A stretch of 64,000 nt of DNA from Maribacter sp. BPC-D8. Its GTDB lineage: Bacteria; Bacteroidota; Bacteroidia; Flavobacteriales; Flavobacteriaceae. Shown here one piece after another: positions 1 through 8,723 of this stretch (within the stretch, counting starts at the first letter, position 1; each line of letters opens with the position of its first letter). The notes beneath the pieces are model-generated. The model ran no database searches. It had not been told where the DNA came from and worked only from the letters and a program-made list of their open reading frames with translations. The stretch lies in assembly GCF_035207705.1 (NCBI RefSeq), contig NZ_CP128187.1:3720001-3784000 (forward strand), read 5' to 3'. A program made the position numbers and the translations under genes.

Positions 1-1178
1 CAAAACCATTAGCACATCAACGTGATTGTTACATGACACATACAAGTGCTTTGGTTCACGATTTATTACGTGAAGGTTTTGACAGATCACCAATGTTCAA
101 CGGTAGAATAAAAAGTATTGGTCCAAGATACTGCCCATCTATTGAAGATAAAATAAACAGATTCGCTGATAAGGATAGTCACCAAATGTTTATTGAACCT
201 GAAGGTTGGGAAACTGTAGAAGTTTATGTAAACGGATTTTCAACTTCTTTACCAGAAGATGTTCAGTTTAAAGCTTTGCGTTCTGTAGTAGGTTTTGAAA
301 AAGTAAAATTCTTTAGACCAGGTTATGCGATAGAGTACGATTACTTTCCGCCAACACAATTGAAGCATACACTCGAAACAAAGCTAGTTGAAAATTTATA
401 TTTTGCCGGACAAATAAACGGAACTACTGGATATGAAGAAGCAGCATCGCAAGGATTAATGGCAGGTATAAATGCGCACTTAAAACTTAAACAAGAAAAT
501 CCGTTAATTTTAAAAAGAGACGAAGCATATATTGGTGTATTGATCGACGACCTAATTACAAAAGGTACAGAAGAACCATATCGAATGTTTACTTCTCGTG
601 CAGAATATAGAACCTTACTTAGACAAGATAATGCTGATTTAAGATTAACACCTTTAAGCCATGCTATAGGTTTTGCAACAGATTCGAGAATGAAAAGGAT
701 GGAGCAAAAACTAGAACAATCTGAAGCACTTGTTAACTTCTTTAGAGAAACTAGTGTACTGCCAAAAGACATTAATCCAATTTTTGAAAGCGTTGATTCA
801 TCTCTAGTAAAACAATCTGATAAAATGTACAAAGCATTTTCAAGACCTAATGTTACTATGGAGCATATGCTTCAATTAGAGGATGTTTCTAATTTTGTAA
901 AAGAAAATAAATTCGATAGTGAGGTACTTGAGCAAGCAGAAGTACAAATAAAATATTCTGGCTATATAGCAAAAGAAAAGTTGAATGCTGATAAACTTCA
1001 TAGATTAGAAGCGGTTAAGATTCCTGCAAACTTTGATTACTCAAAATTAAAATCTTTATCTTTTGAAGCAAGAGAAAAAATGACAAAAATTCAACCAGTT
1101 ACCATTTCTCAAGCATCAAGAATTAGCGGAGTTACTCCGAGTGACATCAGTGTACTTTTGGTTTTTCTTGGAAGGTAG
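1..1178 (+). CDS. mnmG: tRNA uridine-5-carboxymethylaminomethyl(34) synthesis enzyme MnmG, C-terminal part (5' cut by window edge)
   Basis: MnmG (GidA) is the FAD-dependent partner of MnmE; together they install the cmnm5 group on U34 of certain tRNAs in the cytoplasm. The reading frame is open from base 3 and enters with RDCYMTHT, a conserved MnmG stretch, so the window cuts the gene and the ATG at 33 is internal. About 391 codons are visible of a protein usually near 620 residues. Diagnostic stretches are GPRYCPSIEDK, the segment GTEEPYRMFTSRAEYRTLL, and the C-terminal helical domain ending in ASRISGVTPSDISVLLVFLGR, which binds MnmE and tRNA in the family. A parS-like palindrome begins six bases after the stop codon and a methyltransferase gene follows on the same strand. 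Identity is essentially certain; only the N-terminal FAD-binding part is missing. Confidence 0.97.
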   Translation, partial: KPLAHQRDCYMTHTSALVHDLLREGFDRSPMFNGRIKSIGPRYCPSIEDKINRFADKDSHQMFIEPEGWETVEVYVNGFSTSLPEDVQFKALRSVVGFEKVKFFRPGYAIEYDYFPPTQLKHTLETKLVENLYFAGQINGTTGYEEAASQGLMAGINAHLKLKQENPLILKRDEAYIGVLIDDLITKGTEEPYRMFTSRAEYRTLLRQDNADLRLTPLSHAIGFATDSRMKRMEQKLEQSEALVNFFRETSVLPKDINPIFESVDSSLVKQSDKMYKAFSRPNVTMEHMLQLEDVSNFVKENKFDSEVLEQAEVQIKYSGYIAKEKLNADKLHRLEAVKIPANFDYSKLKSLSFEAREKMTKIQPVTISQASRISGVTPSDISVLLVFLGR

Positions 1179-1183
1179 GGCAA

Positions 1184-1203
1184 ATTGTTCCACGTGGAAC
1201 AAT
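1184..1203. other. parS-type ParB binding site (perfect 20-bp palindrome)
   Basis: ATTGTTCCACGTGGAACAAT reads identically on both strands. Its 16-bp core TGTTCCACGTGGAACA (1186-1201) fits the widely conserved chromosomal parS consensus (TGTTNCACGTGNAACA), the centromere-like site bound by ParB in ParABS chromosome segregation. It lies between mnmG and the next gene. No parA or parB gene is in this window. I saw no second copy of the core here. Confidence 0.88.
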
Positions 1204-1243
1204 GAAAATTTATAACAACAATTTCAATATTTATAATTAAGAC

Positions 1244-2080
1244 ATGCCTAATCCCATTTCAAAAATCTCGACAAAGGATTTTCTAGTAACTCAAGAATCA
1301 TTTGAATTAGAATATGATCCTAAATATGATATGCTAGTTACAAAACCTATACCTGAAGATTTAGAAAAATACTACGACCCAAATAATTATATTTCACATT
1401 CGGATAGTGGAAATGGTTTACTTGAAAAAATTTATCAAACTGTAAAAAAGTACACGTTAAATAAAAAAGTAAAGTTGATAAATGAGTATACAATTGATGA
1501 TAAAAAATTACTTGATATAGGATGTGGAACTGGAGAATTTCTAATTAGTGGAAAAAACAAAAATTGGAAAACAGTAGGAGTAGAGTTAAATGACAGTGCG
1601 AGAAAGAAAGCAGTAGATAAAGAACTAGAAGTTTATAAATCTTTAGAAGATTTAAATGATAGAAAATTTAATGTCATAACACTATGGCATGTACTAGAAC
1701 ATCTACCAGATTTAGACAAGCAGATAAATAAAATAACATCTCTGTTAGAAAAAAACGGGACACTCATAATTGCTGTTCCAAATTACAAATCATATGACGC
1801 TCAATACTACAAAGAGTTTTGGGCAGCTTATGATACACCAAGACATCTTTGGCACTTTTCACAAAATGCAATAAAAAATATTTTTACAAATAAAAAAATA
1901 GAAGTAGTTAAAACGCTACCAATGTATTTTGATTCTTACTATGTTTCACTATTATCAGAAAAATATAAATCTGGTTCTTCAAATTACTTAAAAGCATTTT
2001 ACAGAGGTTTTATATCAAATATGAAGGCAAAGACATCTACTGAGTATTCTTCTCTAATATATGTGCTAAAAAAAGAGTAA
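1244..2080 (+). CDS. class I SAM-dependent methyltransferase
   Basis: A 278-residue protein with a Rossmann-type methyltransferase core. Motif I is LLDIGCGTGEFL around residues 89-100, and the post-motif acidic strand and helix ending in LWHVLEHLPD (about 147-156) is typical of the UbiG/Methyltransf_23-like group. The N-terminal 80 residues (with several Tyr and Pro) probably form a substrate cap. No signal peptide or membrane segment is visible, so it is cytoplasmic. It sits 65 bp after mnmG on the same strand with the parS-like site between, so it may be read from the mnmG transcript. Substrate is unknown; a small molecule, lipid or quinone precursor is as likely as RNA. Confidence 0.85.
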   Translation: MPNPISKISTKDFLVTQESFELEYDPKYDMLVTKPIPEDLEKYYDPNNYISHSDSGNGLLEKIYQTVKKYTLNKKVKLINEYTIDDKKLLDIGCGTGEFLISGKNKNWKTVGVELNDSARKKAVDKELEVYKSLEDLNDRKFNVITLWHVLEHLPDLDKQINKITSLLEKNGTLIIAVPNYKSYDAQYYKEFWAAYDTPRHLWHFSQNAIKNIFTNKKIEVVKTLPMYFDSYYVSLLSEKYKSGSSNYLKAFYRGFISNMKAKTSTEYSSLIYVLKKE

Positions 2081-2290
2081 AAAGCTATTTAAAGCCATTT
2101 TAATACATTATTTAATATAATCTATATACTATATCAAATAAAATTAAATAATCCTTTAAATAACCTTTAAAATCAGTAGTAAAAATAAGGAAAACTGATA
2201 TTGTAAATATTTACAATAAGAAATATCTATTTTTACTTAAATCTCATCATTTATCTCGATTTTAAAATATTTTCATTCTAAAAGCTTTAT

Positions 2291-2298
2291 TACTTTTG
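2291..2298 (+). promoter_or_regulatory. Bacteroidota -7 promoter box upstream of the OmpH-like gene
   Basis: TACTTTTG exactly matches the TAnnTTTG -7 element of Bacteroidota promoters and is followed by CA, placing transcription start near 2304 and giving a leader of about 15 bases to the ATG at 2319. The -33 element is weak: only a T-run (2270-2273) lies upstream. Confidence 0.55.
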
Positions 2299-2318
2299 CA
2301 CGACATAAAAATGAAAAA

Positions 2319-2825
2319 ATGAAAAACCTAATTTTAATTTTCGCTATCGCATTATTAGCATCTTGCCAACAAGAAAAAATCGGATACGTAGATAACGTAA
2401 AATTGATGGATGAGTACCAACAAAAAATTGATGTTGAATCTAAATTCAAAGTTAAGGCAGATGCTTTAGCAAAAACTAGAGATAGTATTTCTCAAGCTTT
2501 TCAATTTGAAGCACAAGCTTTTCAAACTAAAGCTCAAAAAATGTCTCAATCAAAAGCTCAAGAAGAATATGCAGCAATGCAACAAAGAGGTCAAATTATT
2601 GGTCAACAACTTCAACAGCAAGATCAACAATTGCAAATGGAAGGTCAAACTGAAATGGATAGCATAGTTTCTAAAGTAAAAGAAGAAATTAAAGCTTACG
2701 GTCAGACCAACAATTACACTTATATTTTAGGTGGTGGAGATGGTGGTAGTGTTCTTTACGGTAAAGAGGCTAACGATCTTACGGATGACATAGTAAAGTT
2801 ACTAAACGATAAGTACAAGAAATAA
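2319..2825 (+). CDS. OmpH/Skp-family outer membrane protein chaperone, lipoprotein
   Basis: A 168-residue protein beginning with a lipoprotein signal peptide (lipobox LLASC, Cys16), so it is probably lipid-anchored facing the periplasm. The mature part has the OmpH/Skp pattern: a short beta segment (KIGYVDNVKLMDEY), a long Gln/Lys/Ala-rich helical hairpin (about 40-115), then a C-terminal strand region (YTYILGGGDGG). Skp family members form trimers that hold unfolded outer-membrane proteins. Family members are often near bamA; here the gene stands alone, with its own promoter box and a strong terminator, so it is a single-gene transcription unit and probably one of several paralogs. Confidence 0.88.
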   Translation: MKNLILIFAIALLASCQQEKIGYVDNVKLMDEYQQKIDVESKFKVKADALAKTRDSISQAFQFEAQAFQTKAQKMSQSKAQEEYAAMQQRGQIIGQQLQQQDQQLQMEGQTEMDSIVSKVKEEIKAYGQTNNYTYILGGGDGGSVLYGKEANDLTDDIVKLLNDKYKK

Positions 2826-2845
2826 AACTATTATTTACTTCAATT

Positions 2846-2875
2846 AAAAAGCCGGTCAATGACCGGCTTTTTTTA
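2846..2875. terminator. bidirectional intrinsic terminator
   Basis: Perfect 7-bp stem GCCGGTC (2851-2857) / GACCGGC (2861-2867) with an AAT loop, preceded by five A and followed by a run of T. It can end the OmpH-like gene on the plus strand and the LysE operon on the minus strand; it touches the last codons of the LysE gene. Confidence 0.9.
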
Positions 2876-3553
2876 TTCTATAGAATTAGTTTCAAATCGT
2901 TCTAATTCATGTTCTATATTAAATTGATCCTTAGGTAGAAAACCTTTTACTATTAGAACAATACCACAAATCACCAATATAATTCCGATTATCTTTTTTA
3001 CATAAACAATTCTACTAGGTGTTAGCTTACGCTTTAATTGCTTAGCTAAAAGAATTTTAAAAATATCGGTAACAAAATAGGAGAGTAGTACAGTTGCAAA
3101 AAAAGTAAAGAAACGATTAGGTTGATTATCTAAAGTAGGACCAATGATTATAATAATACCTAACCAGAAAACAAGTACACCAATATTAATAAAATTGAGT
3201 AAAAATCCTTTTACAAAAAGACCAAAGTAATCTGACTTCCGAATCTTTTTAGAATCTACAGGTATTGCTTTTTTGTCAACTTTGAAGAAAGTTACAAGAC
3301 CGTAAACCAAAAGTATGACTCCGCCAAAAACATAAAGACCTGGTTGATTACTCAAATTTTCAAGAAGCTGAAAACTACTAAAATACGCTACAAGTATAAA
3401 CAGAACATCTGCAAGTAAAACACCAATATCGAAGGTTATAGCAGCTCTAAAACCCTTTACTGCACTAGTTTGTAACAAGACAAAGAAAACTGGCCCAACC
3501 ATAAAGCTTAGGAAAAAGCCTAAAGGAATTGCTGCCTGTATATCTTCTAACAT
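2873..3553 (-). CDS. LysE-family translocator (amino acid/metabolite exporter)
   Basis: A 226-residue polytopic inner-membrane protein with about six hydrophobic segments. The N-terminal PLGFFLSFMVGPVFFVLLQ corresponds to the conserved Gly/Pro-rich first segment of LysE/RhtB exporters, and GFRAAITFDIGVLLADVLF matches the second segment. The central basic loop (residues about 90-105) is cytoplasmic. LysE-type proteins export amino acids or similar small solutes by proton antiport; the substrate here is not predictable. It follows the DUF2807 gene by three bases, so the two are probably co-transcribed, ending at the hairpin at 2851-2867. Confidence 0.85.
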   Translation of the reverse strand: MLEDIQAAIPLGFFLSFMVGPVFFVLLQTSAVKGFRAAITFDIGVLLADVLFILVAYFSSFQLLENLSNQPGLYVFGGVILLVYGLVTFFKVDKKAIPVDSKKIRKSDYFGLFVKGFLLNFINIGVLVFWLGIIIIIGPTLDNQPNRFFTFFATVLLSYFVTDIFKILLAKQLKRKLTPSRIVYVKKIIGIILVICGIVLIVKGFLPKDQFNIEHELERFETNSIE

Positions 3554-3556
3554 GTA

Positions 3557-4237
3557 CTATTGCATTCTTTTAATGGTACCGCCAAATACCGTTTTCTCTT
3601 CTAGTTTCTTTGGATTACCAAATACCAGAACTTCTCCACCAGCTTTAACAGTTGCCTTTACATAATCTTTTGCATTAATCTCTGCCCTTGAACCGGCATT
3701 TACATTGATAGTAGAAAAATTGGTAACAAAGCCTTTACCTTCATAAACACCACCGGTATTAATTTGAACGTCTTGCAGATTTGAAGAACCTGCCGTTCTT
3801 ATAACTCCGCCAGAGACTGACTTAATTAACATTTGTTCTACTTCTGCACTAACAATTAATTCTCCGCCTTCTTGAGCTTTTAGTTCCAGAATTTCTTGTT
3901 TAATAATATCTTCTGTAACTATTCTTGCATCTTCATTAACATCAATAACTAAAATATCTGCAGCATAATATAAATCTATAAAAGTTTTATATCCACTGAA
4001 TATCTTACCGATTTGCATCCGTATTTTTAAAACACCTTCGTTATTAACAACAGCTACCTTACTAGTATTTTCACCAGTAATAATAACCTTGTTTTCTGTA
4101 GATTTAATAAGATTAATAGATAATCCATCAAAACCTTTCAACTCTTTAAAAGGTTCTAACTTTTGGGTAACCTCATTATCTTGGCCAGTAACCAAAAGAC
4201 ATCCTAAGAGAAACATTATAAGTAAAACTTGTTTCAT
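3557..4237 (-). CDS. secreted DUF2807 (GIN-domain) protein
   Basis: A 226-residue exported protein: signal peptide about 1-18 (MKQVLLIMFLLGCLLVTG), then a beta-helical pattern of short repeating strands typical of the DUF2807 / putative auto-transporter adhesin head domain (FDGLSINLIKSTENKVIITGE, then repeated V-x-V-x and G-G turns to the C-terminus). The family is abundant in Bacteroidota and its molecular role is unknown; surface or periplasmic location is expected. It is first in a two-gene unit with the LysE exporter (3 bp spacing). The cysteine in the signal peptide (Cys13) is not in a lipobox context. Confidence 0.8.
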   Translation of the reverse strand: MKQVLLIMFLLGCLLVTGQDNEVTQKLEPFKELKGFDGLSINLIKSTENKVIITGENTSKVAVVNNEGVLKIRMQIGKIFSGYKTFIDLYYAADILVIDVNEDARIVTEDIIKQEILELKAQEGGELIVSAEVEQMLIKSVSGGVIRTAGSSNLQDVQINTGGVYEGKGFVTNFSTINVNAGSRAEINAKDYVKATVKAGGEVLVFGNPKKLEEKTVFGGTIKRMQ

Positions 4238-4324
4238 TCTTTTCTGTGTAATTTTTCAAAGAATACATTTCAAAAATGAAATGTATTCTTAATTCAGTCT
4301 TCTTATACCAAAATCTATTCCAAA

Positions 4325-6517
4325 TTATTTAATATTATCTGGAATCAAAGCAAAATCTAAATGTCTTTTGACTAAATCGGTGCTTTTTACCATGACAGTA
4401 ATCTCATCACCTAAAGTATAAGTCTTCTTGGTACGTTCACCAACGATGGCATATTGCTTCTCGTCAAAGATATAATAATCTCCTTTGATGTCTCTAATAC
4501 GAATCATGCCTTCACATTTATTATCAATGATTTCAACATAGATACCCCACTCGGTAACACCACTAATAACACCGCGGAATTCTTCATCTTTATGATCCTG
4601 CATAAATTTAATCTGCATGTACTTAATAGAATCACGTTCAGCACTTGATGCTAGATACTCCATATCTGAAGAATGCTTACATTTCTTCTCATATTCTTCA
4701 GCATTTGCAGAACTACCACCATCTAAATAATGCTGTAATAATCTATGCACCATTACATCTGGGTATCTTCTAATTGGAGAAGTAAAATGAGTATAATAAT
4801 CAAAAGCTAACCCATAATGCCCAATATTATCAATAGTATAAATCGCTTTGCTCATACTACGTATCGTAAGCGTATCTACCATATTTTGTTCTTTTTTACC
4901 TTTTACATCTTGTAGTAATTGGTTTAAAGAAGAACTAATAGATTTCTTGTCCTTGAAATCTAATTTATGTCCGAATTTAGAAACGATACCATTCAAAGCC
5001 ATTAACTTATCTGGATCTGGATCATCATGTATTCTATAAATGAATGTCTTTTTAGGTTTTTGCTTACCAATAAACTCAGCCACTTTTCTATTAGCCAATA
5101 ACATAAACTCTTCTATCAGTTTATTGGCATCTTTAGATTCTTTAAAGTATACACCGATCGGTTCGCTATTCTCATCAAGATTAAAACGAACTTCAACTTT
5201 ATCAAAAGAAAGCGCACCTTGATCCATACGCTTAGCGCGCATAATTTTAGCAAGCCTATCCATTTCTAATGTAGCTTCTACAACATCGTTAGAAACGCTA
5301 TAAGCAGCTTCTCTTATCGATATATCTTCTGGTATATTGCCATTACCGTTCTCAATGATATATTGAGCCTCTTCATATGCAAAACGTTCGTTAGAATCGA
5401 TTACAGTTCGTCCAAACCATTGATTTCTTATAATCGCATCGCTATCTAGTTCGAAAATTGCAGAAAAAGTATATTTTTCTTCATTAGGTCTTAATGAACA
5501 TGCATTATTAGAAAGTACTTCTGGTAACATAGGTACCACACGATCCACTAAATAAACAGATGTTGCTCTTTCATAAGCTTCATCATCTAAAATGGTATCT
5601 TTTTGTAAATAATGAGAAACATCGGCAATGTGTATACCTATTTCATAATTACCATTTTCTAATTTTTGAAATGATAAGGCATCATCAAAATCTTTAGCAT
5701 CTTTTGGATCAATAGTAAACGTAAGAACATCTCTTATATCTCTACGTTTTTTAATTTCTTCTTCTTTAATACTAGTATCTATACCATCTGCAAAATTCTG
5801 AACATCTGCAGGAAAAGAATATGGTAAACCATACTCCGCTAAAATGGAATGAATTTCAGTATCATGTTCACCAGGTATACCTAAAACTTCAGTAACTCTA
5901 CCAAAAGGAGAATCAACATCTTCGGGCCAATCGGTTATTTCTACTAAAACCTTTTCACCATCATTTGCTCCATTTAATTTATCTTTTGAAACAAAAATAT
6001 CGGTATACATTCTAAAATCTGTAGGTCTTACAAATGCAAAAGTCTTCTGCATGTCAACAATACCAACAAAAGTTGTTTTATATCTTTCAAGTACTTTAAC
6101 TATTTCACCTTCAAGCTTTTTACTCTTACTTCTAGGATAGATATAAACTTCAACTTTATCTTTATGAAAAGCTTTATTTAATTTATTGGCAGGTATAAAG
6201 ATATCATCGTCCATACCATCGACTACAATATAGGCATTACCCTTACCGGTAACATCTACAGTACCTTCATGATAAGACTTTGTATCTTCTAAAACTTTAT
6301 ACTGACCTCTATCAATTTCTTGAATTCTTTTTTTCTCTTTGAGCTCAGTTAACCTTTTAATAAGGATATTTCTATCTTGAGCATCTGTAATATCAATTTT
6401 AGCAGCAATCTGCTTATAGTTGAAACTTTTATTTGGCTCCTTTTCAAGAACGGTAAAAATTCCTCTTGTAATTTCGTTCTTTCTATGGTTCTTCGCCTTC
6501 TTATTCTTCTTCGACAT
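4325..6517 (-). CDS. rnr: ribonuclease R (3'-5' exoribonuclease)
   Basis: A 730-residue RNase II-superfamily protein. The order is an N-terminal winged-helix region (about 1-75, Lys-rich), two cold-shock/OB domains (about 75-235), the RNB catalytic domain (about 255-590) with the acidic motif DPKDAKDFDDALS that binds the two metal ions, then a C-terminal S1 domain (about 640-725). FTSPIRRYPDVMVHRLLQ is a family signature. RNase R degrades structured RNA and takes part in rRNA and mRNA turnover. Length and architecture are normal. It is transcribed away from the long AT-rich gap and divergently from rpiB; TAATTTTC shortly upstream could be a weak -7 element. Confidence 0.96.
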   Translation of the reverse strand: MSKKNKKAKNHRKNEITRGIFTVLEKEPNKSFNYKQIAAKIDITDAQDRNILIKRLTELKEKKRIQEIDRGQYKVLEDTKSYHEGTVDVTGKGNAYIVVDGMDDDIFIPANKLNKAFHKDKVEVYIYPRSKSKKLEGEIVKVLERYKTTFVGIVDMQKTFAFVRPTDFRMYTDIFVSKDKLNGANDGEKVLVEITDWPEDVDSPFGRVTEVLGIPGEHDTEIHSILAEYGLPYSFPADVQNFADGIDTSIKEEEIKKRRDIRDVLTFTIDPKDAKDFDDALSFQKLENGNYEIGIHIADVSHYLQKDTILDDEAYERATSVYLVDRVVPMLPEVLSNNACSLRPNEEKYTFSAIFELDSDAIIRNQWFGRTVIDSNERFAYEEAQYIIENGNGNIPEDISIREAAYSVSNDVVEATLEMDRLAKIMRAKRMDQGALSFDKVEVRFNLDENSEPIGVYFKESKDANKLIEEFMLLANRKVAEFIGKQKPKKTFIYRIHDDPDPDKLMALNGIVSKFGHKLDFKDKKSISSSLNQLLQDVKGKKEQNMVDTLTIRSMSKAIYTIDNIGHYGLAFDYYTHFTSPIRRYPDVMVHRLLQHYLDGGSSANAEEYEKKCKHSSDMEYLASSAERDSIKYMQIKFMQDHKDEEFRGVISGVTEWGIYVEIIDNKCEGMIRIRDIKGDYYIFDEKQYAIVGERTKKTYTLGDEITVMVKSTDLVKRHLDFALIPDNIK

Positions 6518-7165
6518 TTAAACTTTTAATTTATTGGAAAATTACGAATTATAATCCACTACCTGTTATTCTACTTCTTATTGAAAAGTTAAGTAAATGA
6601 GTTGTTATTAACATATATATCATATTAGACATTTTTTCTTTTAAATTAAATTAAATATTAATGGTTATTATAGCTTGTTAATATCTAGAATAACTTATTT
6701 CAATATTACTTGTCTTTATGAGATACTAATACTTGTTGACAACCTATTATATTAAACTACAATTGAAAATCAGTATTTTGAGAAGTTATTAAACGTGGTT
6801 TATAAGTGCTATTAACATGAATTTATTAATAACTAAATGTAATTTTAATGTTAACTAGGGTTGTTAATTTGATGAAAATCCTCTTATAGTTTCTAATATT
6901 TAAATTCGTCTTAAGAAGATTAAAAGTGTAAGCAGATGTTAACTTTAATAACCAAATTTTTAAGCAACTTTTTCTAAACAACTTATGCATTAAGTATTCT
7001 TGCTTATAACATACTAATTAACAATTTTAATTTCTAGTCTAACAAGAATTGTTGTGAACCCCTCGTTTTTTGTTGTGAATGGCTGATTATTGTACCTTTA
7101 GCATAGTTTTGTTCTACCCCCACTAGATATAAACCTTGAACTAATAACCTTTAAATATAAAGTAT
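6518..7165. other. 648-bp AT-rich intergenic region between divergent rnr and rpiB
   Basis: No convincing ORF or RNA gene. The stretch is very AT-rich and carries about eight GTTAA/TTAAC cores in both orientations (for example GTTATTAAC at 6604-6612, and others near 6676, 6811, 6849, 6862, 6939, 7019), more than I would expect from composition alone by a rough estimate. The last 100 bp hold the rpiB promoter. Function is unknown; possibilities are a regulator-binding region, a replication-related AT-rich tract or plain divergent promoter DNA. Confidence 0.4.
7069..7100 (+). promoter_or_regulatory. candidate promoter of rpiB
   Basis: TTTG (7069-7072), a 20-bp spacer, then TACCTTTA (7093-7100; seven of eight positions of TAnnTTTG) match the Bacteroidota sigma-A promoter layout, giving a leader of about 60 bases. 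TAGTTTTG (7104-7111) is an alternative -7 box without a -33 partner at normal spacing. Confidence 0.45.
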
Positions 7166-7597
7166 ATGAAAATAGCTATTGGTAACGACCATGCCGGTAC
7201 AGAATACAAGTTAGCTATTATAGGTTTACTTAAATATATACACGTTGAAGTTATTAACTATGGTACAGATGGTACTGATAGTGTTGATTATCCTGACTTT
7301 GCACACCCTGTGGCACTAGATGTTGAAAATGGAATTGCCGATTATGGAATTTTAATCTGTGGCAGTGGTAATGGGGCTAGTATGACCGCCAATAAGCAAC
7401 AAAATGTAAGAGCTGCCTTATGTTGGACAAAAGAAATAACGAAATTAGCTAGAGAACATAACGATGCAAATATTCTAAGTTTACCAGCAAGGTATATTTC
7501 TTTACCTCAAGCACTTGAAATGGTTTCTACGTTTTTAAACACTTCTTTCGAAGGTGGTAGACATGAACGAAGAATTGAAAAGATTCCACTTCAATAG
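7166..7597 (+). CDS. rpiB: ribose 5-phosphate isomerase B
   Basis: A 143-residue RpiB/LacAB-family sugar-phosphate isomerase that interconverts ribulose 5-phosphate and ribose 5-phosphate in the pentose phosphate pathway. The N-terminus MKIAIGNDHAG is the phosphate-binding start of the family, YPDFAHPVA follows, and GILICGSGNGASMTANK contains the active-site cysteine (Cys65) and the anion-binding loop. Full length for the family. It is followed by an acetyltransferase gene on the same strand after 109 bp that contains a direct repeat. Confidence 0.95.
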   Translation: MKIAIGNDHAGTEYKLAIIGLLKYIHVEVINYGTDGTDSVDYPDFAHPVALDVENGIADYGILICGSGNGASMTANKQQNVRAALCWTKEITKLAREHNDANILSLPARYISLPQALEMVSTFLNTSFEGGRHERRIEKIPLQ

Positions 7598-7644
7598 ATA
7601 GTTATTACAACTATGTTGATAACCCAAAATAGTTATTACAACTA
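7598..7644. repeat. 16-bp direct repeat between rpiB and the acetyltransferase gene
   Basis: ATAGTTATTACAACTA occurs at 7598-7613 and again at 7629-7644, a 31-bp period (about three helical turns). The second half of each unit is partly self-complementary (TAGTT/AACTA). It may be a paired protein-binding site or a slippage product. Confidence 0.7.
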
Positions 7645-7706
7645 CTTAATAATCAAATATTTATTAGGTTATAGATATGAACATATCTAGTTAATTAAGC
7701 AAACTC

Positions 7707-8150
7707 ATGTTAGATATTAAAGTAATTAGTTTTAAAGAATTCGATATTGAAGAACTGTACAATGTACTACAATTACGAAGCGATATTTTTGTAGTAGAAC
7801 AAGATTGCGTTTATTTAGATATAGACGGTAAAGATGATAAAGCTATTCATGTAATAGGATCTAAAGACAACACGGTAGTAGCGTATACAAGAATTTTTAA
7901 ACCTGGCGATTATTTTGATTTGGCGAGTATTGGCAGAGTAGCAGTACATAAAGATTTTAGAAAATTTGGCTATGGTAAAGTAATTATGGAAGCTTCTATT
8001 AAAGCAGTTAATGAACGTTTTAGTGAAAGTGAAATAAAAATTTCAGCTCAAAAATACCTTACCAAATTTTATACTGATTTAGGATTTAATGCAACAGGAG
8101 AAGAGTATTTAGAAGACGGTATACCGCATTTAGAAATGATCAAAAAATAA
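7707..8150 (+). CDS. ElaA-like GNAT-family N-acetyltransferase
   Basis: A 147-residue GNAT-fold protein of the ElaA type. LRSDIFVVEQDCVYLDIDGKD is the conserved ElaA N-terminal signature, ASIGRVAVHKDFRKFGYGKVIM is the acetyl-CoA pyrophosphate-binding segment (R/Q-x-x-G-x-G/A form), and KFYTDLGFNATGEEYLEDGIPH is the family C-terminus. The acceptor substrate is unknown. No signal peptide; cytoplasmic. It ends at a strong bidirectional terminator shared with the convergent gene. Confidence 0.9.
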   Translation: MLDIKVISFKEFDIEELYNVLQLRSDIFVVEQDCVYLDIDGKDDKAIHVIGSKDNTVVAYTRIFKPGDYFDLASIGRVAVHKDFRKFGYGKVIMEASIKAVNERFSESEIKISAQKYLTKFYTDLGFNATGEEYLEDGIPHLEMIKK

Positions 8151-8179
8151 AAAAGTCCGCAATTAGCGGACTTTTTTTT
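8151..8179. terminator. bidirectional intrinsic terminator
   Basis: AAAAGTCCGC (8151-8160), AATTA loop, GCGGACTTTT (8166-8175) continuing as a T-run to 8179. Ten-bp perfect stem between convergent genes. Confidence 0.92.
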
Positions 8180-8198
8180 ATTCGTTATATTGAAATCT

Positions 8199-8573
8199 TT
8201 AAATTTTGATAGGTGTTTTATTACTTAGATTAATATCCTCAAGCATATTATCTGTAAACTTATAATGACCTTTAGTAGTTATTATTCTAAATCTGTTAGA
8301 GTTCATTCTACTTAAAGTATCTAAAAACAACCATTTCGATTTCAATAATCTGGTTTTTGATGATTTTAAACTTATATCAAAATAATATTTTCTACCATTT
8401 TTAATAGCTACTATGTCTGGCGTTATGTTGTCTTCCATACCTTTTCTCGAATATGATTTCGGCGTTTCGTAACCCTCCATATCAGCCTTAATATTCTCGA
8501 AGCCGGTAGCTTCTAAATGTTGAATTGACTTTTCTAAAAATTCTACGTTTTCTGACTTTTCTACTTTTACCAT
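8199..8573 (-). CDS. hypothetical protein, possible PD-(D/E)xK nuclease-fold protein
   Basis: A 124-residue soluble protein of unknown function. After an N-terminal helix region comes ITPDIVAIKNGRKYYFDIS, then LKSSK. This resembles the beta-hairpin core of PD-(D/E)xK nucleases (PD, then hydrophobic strand with D/E-x-K), but the second motif reads D-I-S, with a Ser where the catalytic Lys is expected and a Lys two positions later. It may therefore be an inactive or atypical member; this is inference from pattern only. It lies 150 bp downstream of a cytosine methyltransferase gene on the same strand, which could hint at a restriction or repair partner, but the gap and the small size leave this open. 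Confidence 0.6.
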   Translation of the reverse strand: MVKVEKSENVEFLEKSIQHLEATGFENIKADMEGYETPKSYSRKGMEDNITPDIVAIKNGRKYYFDISLKSSKTRLLKSKWLFLDTLSRMNSNRFRIITTKGHYKFTDNMLEDINLSNKTPIKI

Positions 8574-8723
8574 ACCTAATAAGATAACAAAAAAAAAGAG
8601 AATTCCTAATTTTAAACGTTGATTAACAATATGTTGTGTTTAAAAACAGAATTTATAAACCTATTCTTTTTTTGATAACTAAAGTGGTTAATGTACTCTA
8701 AAACTCTAGAAGATAAAAATGTA

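Noticed and set aside
7598..7644. Direct repeat considered as a CRISPR-like or phage attachment array
   Set aside because: Only two units of 16 bp, no spacers of uniform kind, no cas genes, integrase or tRNA nearby.
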